Positions 22,933 to 31,474 of a stretch of 64,000 bases of DNA are shown piece by piece. How positions within the stretch are numbered: position 1 is the stretch's first letter; every line of letters begins with the position of its first letter. The translations under genes and the position numbers were made by a program. The notes under the pieces are model-generated. The model did no database searches, was not told the origin of the DNA, and worked only from the letters and a program-made list of their open reading frames with translations. Origin of the DNA: DATBGS01 sp036557885 (GTDB taxonomy: Bacteria > Chloroflexota > Ktedonobacteria > Ktedonobacterales > DATBGS01). The stretch is from positions 1-64,000 of the forward strand of contig DATBGS010000060.1 in NCBI GenBank assembly GCA_036557885.1, in the 5' to 3' direction.

Positions 22933-24213
22933 TTACAGCCCCAAAAGCGCCCGCCCGATGCCCAGCACTGCTGCACCCAGAATCAGGTAGGTGGTGTTGA
23001 TGTTCCAGCGCAGCAAGAGCGCCAGACTGACAAGCGCGATAGCAGCGGTGAACAGATCGGTGATGGCGGCGTAACCAAAGAGGATGGCAGCGCCCGCAAT
23101 CGTGCCCAGCGCGCCTGCGGTGACGCCGCGCAAAAAGCTGGTGAAGAAAGCCGAGCGATAGCGGCGCAGCAGGAGCGGCGTCAGGCCGAGCACCAGCACA
23201 AAGGAGGGCAGAAAGACGGCCACCGTCGCCACGACTCCGCCGGGAAAGCCCGCCACCGCGAAGCCCGCAAAGGTTGCCACGACTGACACCGGCCCAGGCG
23301 TCAACTGGCCCAGCGCCAGCCCATCTACCAGTTGGCGGGTGGTTAGCCAGTGTGGGCCATCCACCAGTTCTTGCTGCAAGAGCGGCGCGACCACCAATCC
23401 CCCGCCAAACATCAGCAGGCCGATCTTGAGGAAGACCAGCGCCAGCGGGAGCAGCAGCGCTGTGGAAGGCGCGGCCTGGAGCGAGAGCGCCTTGAGCGCG
23501 AGCAGCGGCGCGGGCAGCAGGCTTTTCAGGGTGGTAGTATCGGGTTGTGTCGGCTCATCGTGCGCGGGGCGAGGTTGGCGGGGTAAACCTCTGCCACCGG
23601 TGAGGAGCAGCACCGGCAGGCCCAGCACCACGCGCCAGACGCCCACCAGCCCGGACGCCAGCAAAATTACCACCAGATTGATGCCAGGAGGCAGCAAGGG
23701 ATACAGGGTAAGCGTGCAGGTAGACAAGGCAATCACCCAAAGGAGCGGGCTGGTGAGTGCCGTTTTGCCGGTGCGATAGAGCGTGTTGGCGATGATAGCG
23801 ATGACCACCGGGCCAATGGCGAGAAAAAGCGCGCCCACCTGGGGCAGCGCGCCATAGCGCACATAGGCCCAGGCCAGACCCAGCACCAGCAGAAACGCTG
23901 GCCCGATAAAGCACGTACCGCTGACTACGCCGCCCACTACTCCGGCGCGCAGATAGCCAAGATACATGGAAAGCTGGGTGGAGGTGGGGCCGGGCAGCAG
24001 GTTGCAGATTGCCAGCCCTTCCAGAAATTGCTCGCGGGTGGCCCATTTGCGGCGCGCGATAAACAGATCTTCCATCAAGCCGATATGCGCCAGCGGGCCA
24101 CCAAAGCCGATGATGCCCAGGCGCAGGAACAGGGCGGCCAGCGCGCCAAGCCGCTGGCGGGTGCCCACAGCGCTTGCGGTATCTTGCTCGCTGATGCTTT
24201 CTGCCGGAGGCAT
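22933..24213 (-). CDS. chrA: Chromate transporter, two-domain ChrA
   Basis: 426 residues with the two homologous CHR halves: FGGPLAHIGLMEDLFIARRKW and LPGPTSTQL in the first, FGGGLVVAPLLQQELV and LTPGPVSVVATFAGF in the second. About 10-12 membrane segments. It expels chromate, or transports a related oxyanion. The half-sites join through a His/Pro-rich hydrophilic stretch. AGGGGACAGCT precedes the ATG. Not clustered with sulfate or resistance regulators. Confidence 0.93.
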   Translation of the reverse strand: MPPAESISEQDTASAVGTRQRLGALAALFLRLGIIGFGGPLAHIGLMEDLFIARRKWATREQFLEGLAICNLLPGPTSTQLSMYLGYLRAGVVGGVVSGTCFIGPAFLLVLGLAWAYVRYGALPQVGALFLAIGPVVIAIIANTLYRTGKTALTSPLLWVIALSTCTLTLYPLLPPGINLVVILLASGLVGVWRVVLGLPVLLLTGGRGLPRQPRPAHDEPTQPDTTTLKSLLPAPLLALKALSLQAAPSTALLLPLALVFLKIGLLMFGGGLVVAPLLQQELVDGPHWLTTRQLVDGLALGQLTPGPVSVVATFAGFAVAGFPGGVVATVAVFLPSFVLVLGLTPLLLRRYRSAFFTSFLRGVTAGALGTIAGAAILFGYAAITDLFTAAIALVSLALLLRWNINTTYLILGAAVLGIGRALLGL

Positions 24214-24295
24214 AGCTGTCCCCTTCGCTGCTCCTGCGCGGTGAGGTGGCTCTTACCAGGGCGCAAGAAGTAGATGTGCTGCCTGGCATTCTACC

Positions 24296-24565
24296 TCATT
24301 CGCGGGCGGGCGTCTCCGTTTTCCTGGCCGGGAGTTCCGACTCTTCTTCTGCCTCGCGCAGGCTTTCCCAGGCCGACATCTGGAGCAAGAAAAAGGTGAG
24401 CGCTGATCCGGCAATGGCGGAGGCCATGCAGATCAGCACCAGTTGTTGGAAAGAGTCAACGGGTGTATATTTGGCCGCCATAAGCATAACGGTGCTGGCG
24501 ACGAGGAGCGAGACAAAAACAAAAATAATTCTGCGCAATGCGTCTTTGCGCTTGGTGCCAGTCAT
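24296..24565 (-). CDS. Small two-helix membrane protein
   Basis: 89 residues with two hydrophobic segments (about 12-31 and 39-62) and an acidic-basic tail. GGAGGGAGCCG precedes ATG 24565. No family recognised. Upstream of chrA on the same strand and 82 bases away, so possibly cotranscribed. Confidence 0.65.
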   Translation of the reverse strand: MTGTKRKDALRRIIFVFVSLLVASTVMLMAAKYTPVDSFQQLVLICMASAIAGSALTFFLLQMSAWESLREAEEESELPARKTETPARE

Positions 24566-24800
24566 CGGCTCCCTCCTTCTTCCACTTCAACGGTATACTT
24601 TCATATTACGCCAGAAAAGGCAAGAATCTCTCGCTCACCAGAGCTTGTCAGGCACCTCTCTTTTAACACGACAGAGCTGCATCTGCTGTCCGGCGCAAAG
24701 CGGCCACGTTCGCGCCTGGTGCAGCGTGATAGACTGTAGGCTGGTTGTGGCTGAGAGGTGGTTTTCGCTAAGGAATGGTGGACAATTCAGGAGGAAATCA

Positions 24801-25682
24801 ATGGCCGAGCAACAATCCTCTGGCAATCAGCAAGTCACACAAGAAGAATTGGTCAGGCGGCTGCTCACGCAGCCTATGCTCGCGGGGGAGCAGGAGGCCC
24901 AACTGCTCCCTGGACGGCTACCGGATGGGCTGCCGCTGGAGTTTCCTCTGCCGGAAGGCAGCCGGGTGATTGGGAGTGTGGCACGCATCCCGGCGGTAGC
25001 CGAGATCGTGCTGGATGTCCCACTGGCTCCAGAGCAGGTGCTGACGTTCTATCGCGAGCGGCTCTCGGCGCTTGGCTGGCAGCCGCCAGAGGACCAGGCC
25101 GGGCATCGCCCCAGCGGTTTCGCCCCCAGCAACTTCCGAATGCCCCACCACGCTTCTTTTGCCCGGAATGATGGCCCTGGGTCGCTTCACTTTACGGTCT
25201 GGACGGGCAAGAGTGGCATAGCTGATGTGCGCGTGCACCTGGATATGAATGCCCCGCCCGCTCCTAACGCGCGCCAGCGTCATATGCGCCGCCAGCATCA
25301 CGGCTTCCATGATCTCCTGCCCTGGATTGAGGCACCAGCAGGTGCGCGGCAGATGGGTGGTGGTGGAAGCGGCGGCGAGGATAGTTATTTTACCCAGGCG
25401 ACGCTGGAGACGGACAGTGACCTTTCATCGCTAGCGGCGCACTACGCCGTGCAGCTTGAAAAAGCTGGCTGGACGCGCACCGGCGAAGGCCAGAGCGGGC
25501 CGCTGGCCTGGCACACGTGGACCCTTCAGGATGAAGATCAAGAACCCTGGGAAGGGCTGTTCTCCATTATCAAGACGCCGGGGAAAGAGCGCAGGCATAT
25601 GCTCTATCTTTATATCGAGTGGGCCAACAAGCCAGAGCCGGGCTTCAGCAGCGGCGGGTTCTCTTATACGCGCCTCTCGTAG
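24801..25682 (+). CDS. Uncharacterised cytoplasmic protein
   Basis: 293 residues without signal peptide or membrane segment. Two structurally similar parts are visible: VPLAPEQVLTFYRERLSALGW near residues 72-92 and SDLSSLAAHYAVQLEKAGWTR near 205-225, each followed by beta strands. This FY-(x)-L-x-x-x-GW pattern occurs in proteins that package a repeated alpha-beta module; I do not know a function. AGGAGGAAATCA precedes ATG 24801. Longer upstream frame is not coding. Ended by a strong hairpin. Confidence 0.75.
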   Translation: MAEQQSSGNQQVTQEELVRRLLTQPMLAGEQEAQLLPGRLPDGLPLEFPLPEGSRVIGSVARIPAVAEIVLDVPLAPEQVLTFYRERLSALGWQPPEDQAGHRPSGFAPSNFRMPHHASFARNDGPGSLHFTVWTGKSGIADVRVHLDMNAPPAPNARQRHMRRQHHGFHDLLPWIEAPAGARQMGGGGSGGEDSYFTQATLETDSDLSSLAAHYAVQLEKAGWTRTGEGQSGPLAWHTWTLQDEDQEPWEGLFSIIKTPGKERRHMLYLYIEWANKPEPGFSSGGFSYTRLS

Positions 25683-25685
25683 GAA

Positions 25686-25726
25686 GTGCAGTGCTGGGCA
25701 GGCAGCAAGCCTGCCCAGCACTGCAC
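25686..25726. terminator. Bidirectional terminator hairpin
   Basis: Perfect 18-base arms 25686-25703 and 25709-25726 with a 5-base loop. It begins 3 bases after the stop on the plus strand and ends 4 bases before the sugar-porter stop on the minus strand. Confidence 0.8.
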
Positions 25727-25730
25727 GCAT

Positions 25731-27257
25731 TTACGCGACCTGGGTTTCTGGAGGCCACACGCGCCCCTGCTCCCAGTATTGTTCGATGTGCTCCAGCGGC
25801 TTGTTTTTGGTTTCTGGGATCAGGAACCAGATGAAAAACAGGGTAACGACGCCACAGGCGGCATAGACCCAGAAGGTCAGGGGTTTGCCAATCGTGTTGA
25901 TCATCGTCAGGAAGGTAATGGTGACGAGCAGATTGGAGGTCCAGTTGCCAAAGGTGGCGATGCTTTCGCCGCTGCCGCGCAAGCGGTTGGGGAAGAGTTC
26001 GGCGCTCATTAGCCAGAAGACCGGACCCAGCCCAACGGCAAAGCTGACGATGTAGAGCAGGATCAGGGCAAACATCAGATTGCCCCACTGCTCTGGCCCC
26101 AGAATGAAGGTGATGCCGATGCCCGTCAAGGTCAGCACAAGGCCGGTGGTTCCGATCAGCAGCAGCGGGCGGCGTCCGGCGCGGTCTACCAGGAAGATCG
26201 CCAACACGGTTGCCAGGACATTGACGATGCCTACGATGACCGCCGCAAAAAGCGAGGCGCTGCCGCCAGAGCCACCGAATCCGCTGTAGCCCGCGACGAT
26301 GGGGGCATAGTAGATGATAGTGTTGATGCCCACAAATTGCTGGAAGACCGCCAGCCCAACGGCAGCCAGCAGCGCCAGCCGCACCCCCTTTCTGAAAAGT
26401 TCTTTCCAGGAAGTATGGGTCTCCAGTTCCATGCGCTCGCGGATCAACGCCATCTCCTGCGTGGCGTTTGGTCCGGCGGTGAGGCTCATCGCTTCGTGGG
26501 CTTCCTCCCAGCGTCCTTTGCTTGCCAGCCAGCGCGGGGTGTCGGTCATGAAGAACATGCCGATGCCCAGGATGGCTGCCGGGATGACGGCAATGGCAAA
26601 CATGGGGCGCCAATTGCCTAGCCAGGTGGCAAACCAGAAATCCAGGCCGTAGGCGACCAGAATGCCAATCGTGATGGCAAGCTGGAAGAGGAAGACCAGC
26701 CCGCCGCGTTTGGAGGCTGGCGCCGATTCGGTGATATACATCGGGGCCTGCACTGAAGCCCCGCCAATCGCCACACCAGTCAAAGCGCGAAAGACCATAA
26801 AGCTGATCAGTTCAGGCGAAATGGCGGTCAGGATGGCTCCGGCGGCAAAAATAATCGCCATGACGATCAGCGCCTTTTTGCGGCCCAGCCAGTCGGCAAG
26901 CTTGCCGCCGATGGCCGCGCCTATAATCGTCCCGATGAGCACCGAAGATACGGCGATTTCCTGGGTGGTGGGGGTGAGGTGAAACGATTGCTGGAGCAAT
27001 CCCTGCGCCCCGGAGATGACACCGGTATCGTAGCCAAAGAGCAGCCCGCCCAGGGCGCCCACGCCCCCAATGAGGTAGATATAGGTGGAGGGACTCAGTT
27101 TGTGTGGGGGTGGCTGAGGTGGCGCTTGCTGAGGCAGTGCCTGCTGAGGCAGTGCCTGCTGAAGCCCCATTGCTTCTACTTCCGGCTGGTTGGGAGCTTG
27201 TTGCTGCTGTCCCTGCTCTGGCTCATAGGGGGGAATCGGCGAGCGAGAGACTGTCAT
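25731..27257 (-). CDS. MFS sugar porter
   Basis: 508 residues. Twelve hydrophobic segments with sugar-porter signatures: GGLLFGYDTGVISGA, DWLGRKKAL, YITESAP, QQFVGINTIIYYAP, and PETKNKPLEHIE at the end. Imports a sugar, probably with protons. Unusual: a 50-residue Gln/Pro-rich cytoplasmic N-terminus that includes two tandem 15-base repeats (LPQQA). Single gene; its end is shared with a bidirectional hairpin. Confidence 0.93.
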   Translation of the reverse strand: MTVSRSPIPPYEPEQGQQQQAPNQPEVEAMGLQQALPQQALPQQAPPQPPPHKLSPSTYIYLIGGVGALGGLLFGYDTGVISGAQGLLQQSFHLTPTTQEIAVSSVLIGTIIGAAIGGKLADWLGRKKALIVMAIIFAAGAILTAISPELISFMVFRALTGVAIGGASVQAPMYITESAPASKRGGLVFLFQLAITIGILVAYGLDFWFATWLGNWRPMFAIAVIPAAILGIGMFFMTDTPRWLASKGRWEEAHEAMSLTAGPNATQEMALIRERMELETHTSWKELFRKGVRLALLAAVGLAVFQQFVGINTIIYYAPIVAGYSGFGGSGGSASLFAAVIVGIVNVLATVLAIFLVDRAGRRPLLLIGTTGLVLTLTGIGITFILGPEQWGNLMFALILLYIVSFAVGLGPVFWLMSAELFPNRLRGSGESIATFGNWTSNLLVTITFLTMINTIGKPLTFWVYAACGVVTLFFIWFLIPETKNKPLEHIEQYWEQGRVWPPETQVA

Positions 27258-27414
27258 CGTCTGCCTTCCTTTCGTTGGATACCAGTACCCCCTGGCTCAA
27301 GGGAGGTGTTTACAGGGAAGTGCTGGCATAACTTGGACCAGAGGCTCCAGGAAGAGGTTGGCTTGCTGCCTCCTACTGCCGAAGGTGCGAAGCGAAGAAA
27401 GAGCAGTCTTGTAG

Positions 27415-28641
27415 TTACTCCACCTGGGCCAGCAGCGCGGCAAGCGCGGCATCCAGCGCGGCCTGCAAGCCCGCGACGTTGGGGCCGCCGCCCTGCGCCG
27501 AAAACTTCTGGCCGCCGCCGCGTCCGCCAATGTGTGGCAGGGTCTGCTGAAGCACGTTGTTCAGGTCCAGCGGCAGGGTTTTGTCGCAGTTAAAAACCAG
27601 CGTGGCCCGCGCTTGATCGGGGCTGCTGCCACCAAGCAGGGCGATGCCACCTGACTCCGCGACGCGCTGCGCTAGAAAGCGCAGATCGCTCACCTCGCGG
27701 CTGGGAAGCAGGGCAGAGACAATGGGGTGGCCGTTAAAAGCGGCGTCGCTGCGAGCAAGCAGTTCGCTGGCTTCCAGCGCGAGCAGTTGGCTATGGGCTT
27801 TTTCTAGCTCCTGGCGCAGCGTGCCGTTGGCCTCGAACATCTGGCGCGCTGCGTCTTCGATCTTGTCCAGCGGCTGCGCCAACAGTTGCCCGATGGAGAG
27901 CAGGGCGCGCGTTTTGCGCCGATAGTCGTCTACGGCGCGCTGCCCGCACAAAAACTCGACGCGGGTGACGTTGCCGCGCGTTTCCCAGCGGCGAATGCCG
28001 AGGCTGCCTACGCGCCCGGCGGTCAGCACATGCGTGCCGCCGCAGCCAATGGCGTCCCAGTGGCCAATGCTGACGATGCGGATGTCGCTTTCGACTTTTG
28101 GCCCCCGGCGCAGACCCAGCGCGGCCAGTTCTGCGGGGGCGTAGATGCGCGCTTCGATGGGCAGGTCGTTCCAGAGCACCTCGTTGGAGGCGTGCTCTAC
28201 CTCGGCAGCGGCGTCCGGGCTGAGCGCGGGCGTGGCAATATCAACCGAGGTGTAGTCATCGCCCAGATGCCAGGAAACCGTTTCGGCCTGGCACAGCCGC
28301 CAGAAGCCGCCCGAAAGAATATGCTGGCCGCTGTGCTGCTGCATATAGTCGAAACGACGCTGCCAGTCTATCGTTCCACTGACCTGCTTACCGGGAGTCA
28401 GCGCGGCATGCTCTGCCTGGGGGTCAAGCAGGTGCAAGATTTCGCCGCCATGTTCCTGCACATCCACCACCGCCACTCCCTCCAGCGTGCCGCGATCAGT
28501 GGGCTGTCCGCCGCCTTCTGGATAAAACGCGGTGGCATCCAGCACGACGGCAGGCTTGCCAGCGTACTCGCTTCTGGCGACAACACGCGCCTCAAACTGG
28601 CGCAGATAGGCATCGTTCCAATAGAGGCGTTCCGTTGGCAT
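27415..28641 (-). CDS. Alanyl-tRNA editing protein (AlaX-type) with DHHA1 domain
   Basis: 408 residues. Metal ligands H103 and H107 in QQHSGQHILSG, and C200 and H204 in GCGGTH, define the editing domain that removes mischarged Ser or Gly from tRNA-Ala. The C-terminus is DHHA1-like, with VSALLPSREVSDLRFLAQRV and the glycine-rich GGRGGGQKFSAQGGG. This is the long, AlaRS-derived AlaX form. Acts in trans on tRNA in the cytoplasm. AAGGGATAAGTA precedes the ATG. Confidence 0.92.
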   Translation of the reverse strand: MPTERLYWNDAYLRQFEARVVARSEYAGKPAVVLDATAFYPEGGGQPTDRGTLEGVAVVDVQEHGGEILHLLDPQAEHAALTPGKQVSGTIDWQRRFDYMQQHSGQHILSGGFWRLCQAETVSWHLGDDYTSVDIATPALSPDAAAEVEHASNEVLWNDLPIEARIYAPAELAALGLRRGPKVESDIRIVSIGHWDAIGCGGTHVLTAGRVGSLGIRRWETRGNVTRVEFLCGQRAVDDYRRKTRALLSIGQLLAQPLDKIEDAARQMFEANGTLRQELEKAHSQLLALEASELLARSDAAFNGHPIVSALLPSREVSDLRFLAQRVAESGGIALLGGSSPDQARATLVFNCDKTLPLDLNNVLQQTLPHIGGRGGGQKFSAQGGGPNVAGLQAALDAALAALLAQVE

Positions 28642-28707
28642 TACTTATCCCTTAATAGCATAGTCTTAAACGAGCAAAGCATGGCAACTCTGAGCAAGCG
28701 GGCATTT

Positions 28708-29457
28708 TTAGTGCGGAAACAGCCCACCATCAATTGCCAGCACCTGCCCGGTGACGCTCTCCGAGCGACAGAAGGCGACCACCTGGGCCGCCAGGTCTTC
28801 CGTTGTGGCCGAGCGCCCCAGCAGCGCCATTCTGCGAACGGATTCCACCATCGCAGGCGGCACGCGCTGGGCCATGCGCGTGCCTTCGATCAAGCCAGGA
28901 GCCACGCAGTTGACCAGCACGTCGGGCGCCAGCGCGACGGCCAGGCAGCGCGTCAGGTGAATCAGCGCGGCTTTGCTGGTGGCATAAGCCAGGCTGCTGC
29001 CGCCGGGCTGCAAGCCCGCCACTGAAGCAATGTTGATGATGCGCCCGCTTTTCTGGGCGCGCATCGGGCGAGCAGCGGCACGCGCCAGCAGATATGGCCC
29101 TCGGACATTCGTGGCGTACATGCGGTCCCAGATTTCGGGCGTGAGCGCGTCCAGGTCCGGGAAAGGGATGCCGATATTCCATCCGGCATTGTTTATCAGG
29201 ATGTCGAGTCGGCCAAAGTGCTCTACGGTTGCGGCAACGACCGTTTCAGCCATGCTGGCATCTGTCTGGTCGAGCTGAACGGCCCACGCCTGGCTGCCAA
29301 GCGCCTGCACTGCTTTCACCGTTTGTTCGGCGCGTTCGCGCTCCCCAACGTAGGAGACGGCAACGGAGACGCCTGCGCGGGCCAGAGCCTCTGCAATGGC
29401 TGCCCCCAGATCACCAGAGCCGCCGGTCACAAGGGCTATTTTGCCTTGCAAGTCCAT
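28708..29457 (-). CDS. Short-chain dehydrogenase/reductase (FabG-like)
   Basis: 249 residues. TGGSGDLG cofactor loop near residues 11-18, NNAG, catalytic S and YATSK motif, and AIDGGLFPH ending. Classical SDR, reducing a carbonyl with NAD(P)H; FabG-like in length and C-terminus, but substrate is not settled. Not next to other fatty acid genes. GGAG precedes the ATG. Confidence 0.9.
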   Translation of the reverse strand: MDLQGKIALVTGGSGDLGAAIAEALARAGVSVAVSYVGERERAEQTVKAVQALGSQAWAVQLDQTDASMAETVVAATVEHFGRLDILINNAGWNIGIPFPDLDALTPEIWDRMYATNVRGPYLLARAAARPMRAQKSGRIINIASVAGLQPGGSSLAYATSKAALIHLTRCLAVALAPDVLVNCVAPGLIEGTRMAQRVPPAMVESVRRMALLGRSATTEDLAAQVVAFCRSESVTGQVLAIDGGLFPH

Positions 29458-29566
29458 ACGCTTTCTCCGTTCCCCGGCCTGCCTGCTGTGCCCCCTGTGG
29501 GGGTAGCCCCGGCCTCCGCCGTGCCTGCTGTCTTAGGGTGCCGGGGTGTCATTTTTAACCGCCAGC

Positions 29567-30829
29567 CTAGTCGCCGACAACGCTTGCCTTGATGTCTTCC
29601 TCTTCGCGGGCGGTGGTTTCCGCCAGCAGCCGCCCGATGGTCGGGTTGGCGCGGCGCTCCAGCCACTCGTGGAAGACGCTGCGATGGATATAGCCATCCT
29701 TGCCCTTGGTGGGTGTGTATTTGAAGATGTGGTCGTGGATGGCCTGAATCGCATCATCGTGGCTGCTCAGCAGCGCGACATTGGCGACATCCAGCAGTTC
29801 TTTCTGCACCTGGGTCAGCGCCTCCACAAAGCGGGCGGGCGTCTCGAAGTGCAGTTGCGCGGCGTCGAAGTGTACGCAGCCCTTCTGAATCAACTGCGCC
29901 AGGATGTACTGGCCGCTGAGCGCGTCGCAGTTCTCGTTGGGATGATGGGCATATGGGTAGCGCAAGGTGCGGTCTGCAATGATGAACATAGCCGCCATCT
30001 CGTAGATTTCGGCATAGGGGTGGCTGGTCTGGGCCAGTTCAAAGAGCTTGAGCGCCGCGCCCGTCTCGACGCGAGCTTCTTCAAACGCGCCGCCTGCCAC
30101 TGTATCCAGCAGCGTGTGGAAGTATTGCAGCGGCATGACGCCCTGACGGTGGTACCACTCGTGGAAGACCGTTTTGCAGGGCACAACTAATTCAAGTTCT
30201 TCCAGTGTGGCGCGGCGCAGGCGGGTAAAGCTCTTGGGGGCAATGACCTGCTCCATGAGCGGCTGGGTGATGCGCTTGCCGCGCAGGGCGTTTTTGGAGG
30301 TGAAGAAGATGGCAAACGTATCAGGGCGGCCTTTCGGCCCGGAGAGGCATTCGGTGAACTCGACAATGCAGTTGCTGTTGGGGCCAAAGCCACTGCTGCC
30401 GTTGATCATCTTCACAATCTGAAGCAGCGGGCAATCATAAATGCGGCGCAGTTCGCGGGCTGGCTCGCCTTCCTTGCGCTCATACAGCACTATCTCCAGG
30501 CGATGATTGGGGGAGTAGTTGACCGTGCTGGTGACGGTAAAGATGATGTCCTGGTGGCCTTCGGGGACATCTTCATAGTTGGCGGCCAGATGCGCGATTT
30601 GTGGTTCGGTGTCCAGCCCGGCTTTGAGCCAATCGCGCATATCGGCCACGCCATGCTTGAGATTGGGATATTCGCTGGCGTGCGGCTCCAGAAGCGCCAG
30701 CAATTGATGAAGCGTATCTTTGGCTTTGTCCAGATGCGCGCTATCAACAGACCCATCGGGAAGTTGGAATGGTTGAAATTGATCTACCAGGGCAATAACC
30801 TGGCTCAGTTTTTCTTGGGCTACCGGCAT
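29567..30829 (-). CDS. HExxH-containing protein of uncharacterised family (DUF6421-like)
   Basis: 420 residues. No signal peptide or membrane helix. VFHEWYHRQG, at about residues 221-230, contains an HExxH motif, and GGAFEEARVE follows 20 residues later with candidate third-ligand Glu, so a gluzincin-like metal site is possible. I recall similar proteins grouped as DUF6421, but cannot confirm. Other segments (HRLEIVLYERKEG, GRPDTFAIFFTSKNALRG) give no functional clue. ATG 30829 chosen, with GGAGTG upstream. Confidence 0.62.
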   Translation of the reverse strand: MPVAQEKLSQVIALVDQFQPFQLPDGSVDSAHLDKAKDTLHQLLALLEPHASEYPNLKHGVADMRDWLKAGLDTEPQIAHLAANYEDVPEGHQDIIFTVTSTVNYSPNHRLEIVLYERKEGEPARELRRIYDCPLLQIVKMINGSSGFGPNSNCIVEFTECLSGPKGRPDTFAIFFTSKNALRGKRITQPLMEQVIAPKSFTRLRRATLEELELVVPCKTVFHEWYHRQGVMPLQYFHTLLDTVAGGAFEEARVETGAALKLFELAQTSHPYAEIYEMAAMFIIADRTLRYPYAHHPNENCDALSGQYILAQLIQKGCVHFDAAQLHFETPARFVEALTQVQKELLDVANVALLSSHDDAIQAIHDHIFKYTPTKGKDGYIHRSVFHEWLERRANPTIGRLLAETTAREEEDIKASVVGD

Positions 30830-31027
30830 AGAGTCACGCACTCCTCTCGAACACAGGTCCAGGCAGCTTCTGCTGTCTGGCGGACGCATATTTCTAGTGC
30901 TCATCATATCTTATCGCAGCGATTTAGGCAACGCGAACATGCACAAAGCATTCCTGCCGTGTGGTCCTCAGTGACGTGGGTAGCTTGTCCGCGCACCTTA
31001 GCCTTTATAGCCCCGTTCTCTGGCTCT

Positions 31028-31348
31028 TTATTGCTCTGCTTCGGGGTTGGTGGGAGATGTGTCTGCTCTACCCACGCTGTAGGTGCCACACTGCGCGCAG
31101 CGTATGACCTTCTGCTGGCTAGCTGGCTCCTGAGCAGGCTCATCAGCCAGCACTACCCTGGTTTCCTGCCGGTTGGTGTCTGCGGGGATGCTACCCTGCG
31201 CGTAGGGCTGGCCGCATACCGGGCAGCGTTCGTTCGCCCCAGGCGCCATTTGCGCATCGGGATGCACTCGTATCAGTGGCTCGTTTGTGTTGCTTTTGTT
31301 GGTCTGCTCTGGTTGTTGGGCGTCATCTGGAGGGGGCGTAGGTGTCAT
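31028..31348 (-). CDS. Small zinc-ribbon-like protein, unknown role
   Basis: 106 residues, Pro/Gln/Glu-rich, with CPVCGQPY and, some 40 residues later, CAQCGTYS. The two CxxC pairs suggest a single treble-clef or zinc ribbon; the rest is probably disordered. ATG 31348 is preferred (AAGAGG 9 bases upstream) over an in-frame GTG at 31384. No functional link to the neighbours is apparent. Confidence 0.55.
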   Translation of the reverse strand: MTPTPPPDDAQQPEQTNKSNTNEPLIRVHPDAQMAPGANERCPVCGQPYAQGSIPADTNRQETRVVLADEPAQEPASQQKVIRCAQCGTYSVGRADTSPTNPEAEQ

Positions 31349-31474
31349 CGGCCAGAACCTCTTCCCGTTGGTGGTTTCTGTCACGCTGAGTTCTATATTA
31401 CCTCAAGCTGACAGAAGCATGCGAGAAAAAAGTCCCCTCCCTCTGCTCATCTGCTGGCCCAATGGAGCGGCAAA

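Noticed and set aside
27128..27165. 15-base tandem repeat in the sugar-porter gene
   Set aside because: It encodes the Gln/Pro-rich N-terminus (LPQQA units) in frame, so it is explained as part of that low-complexity tail.
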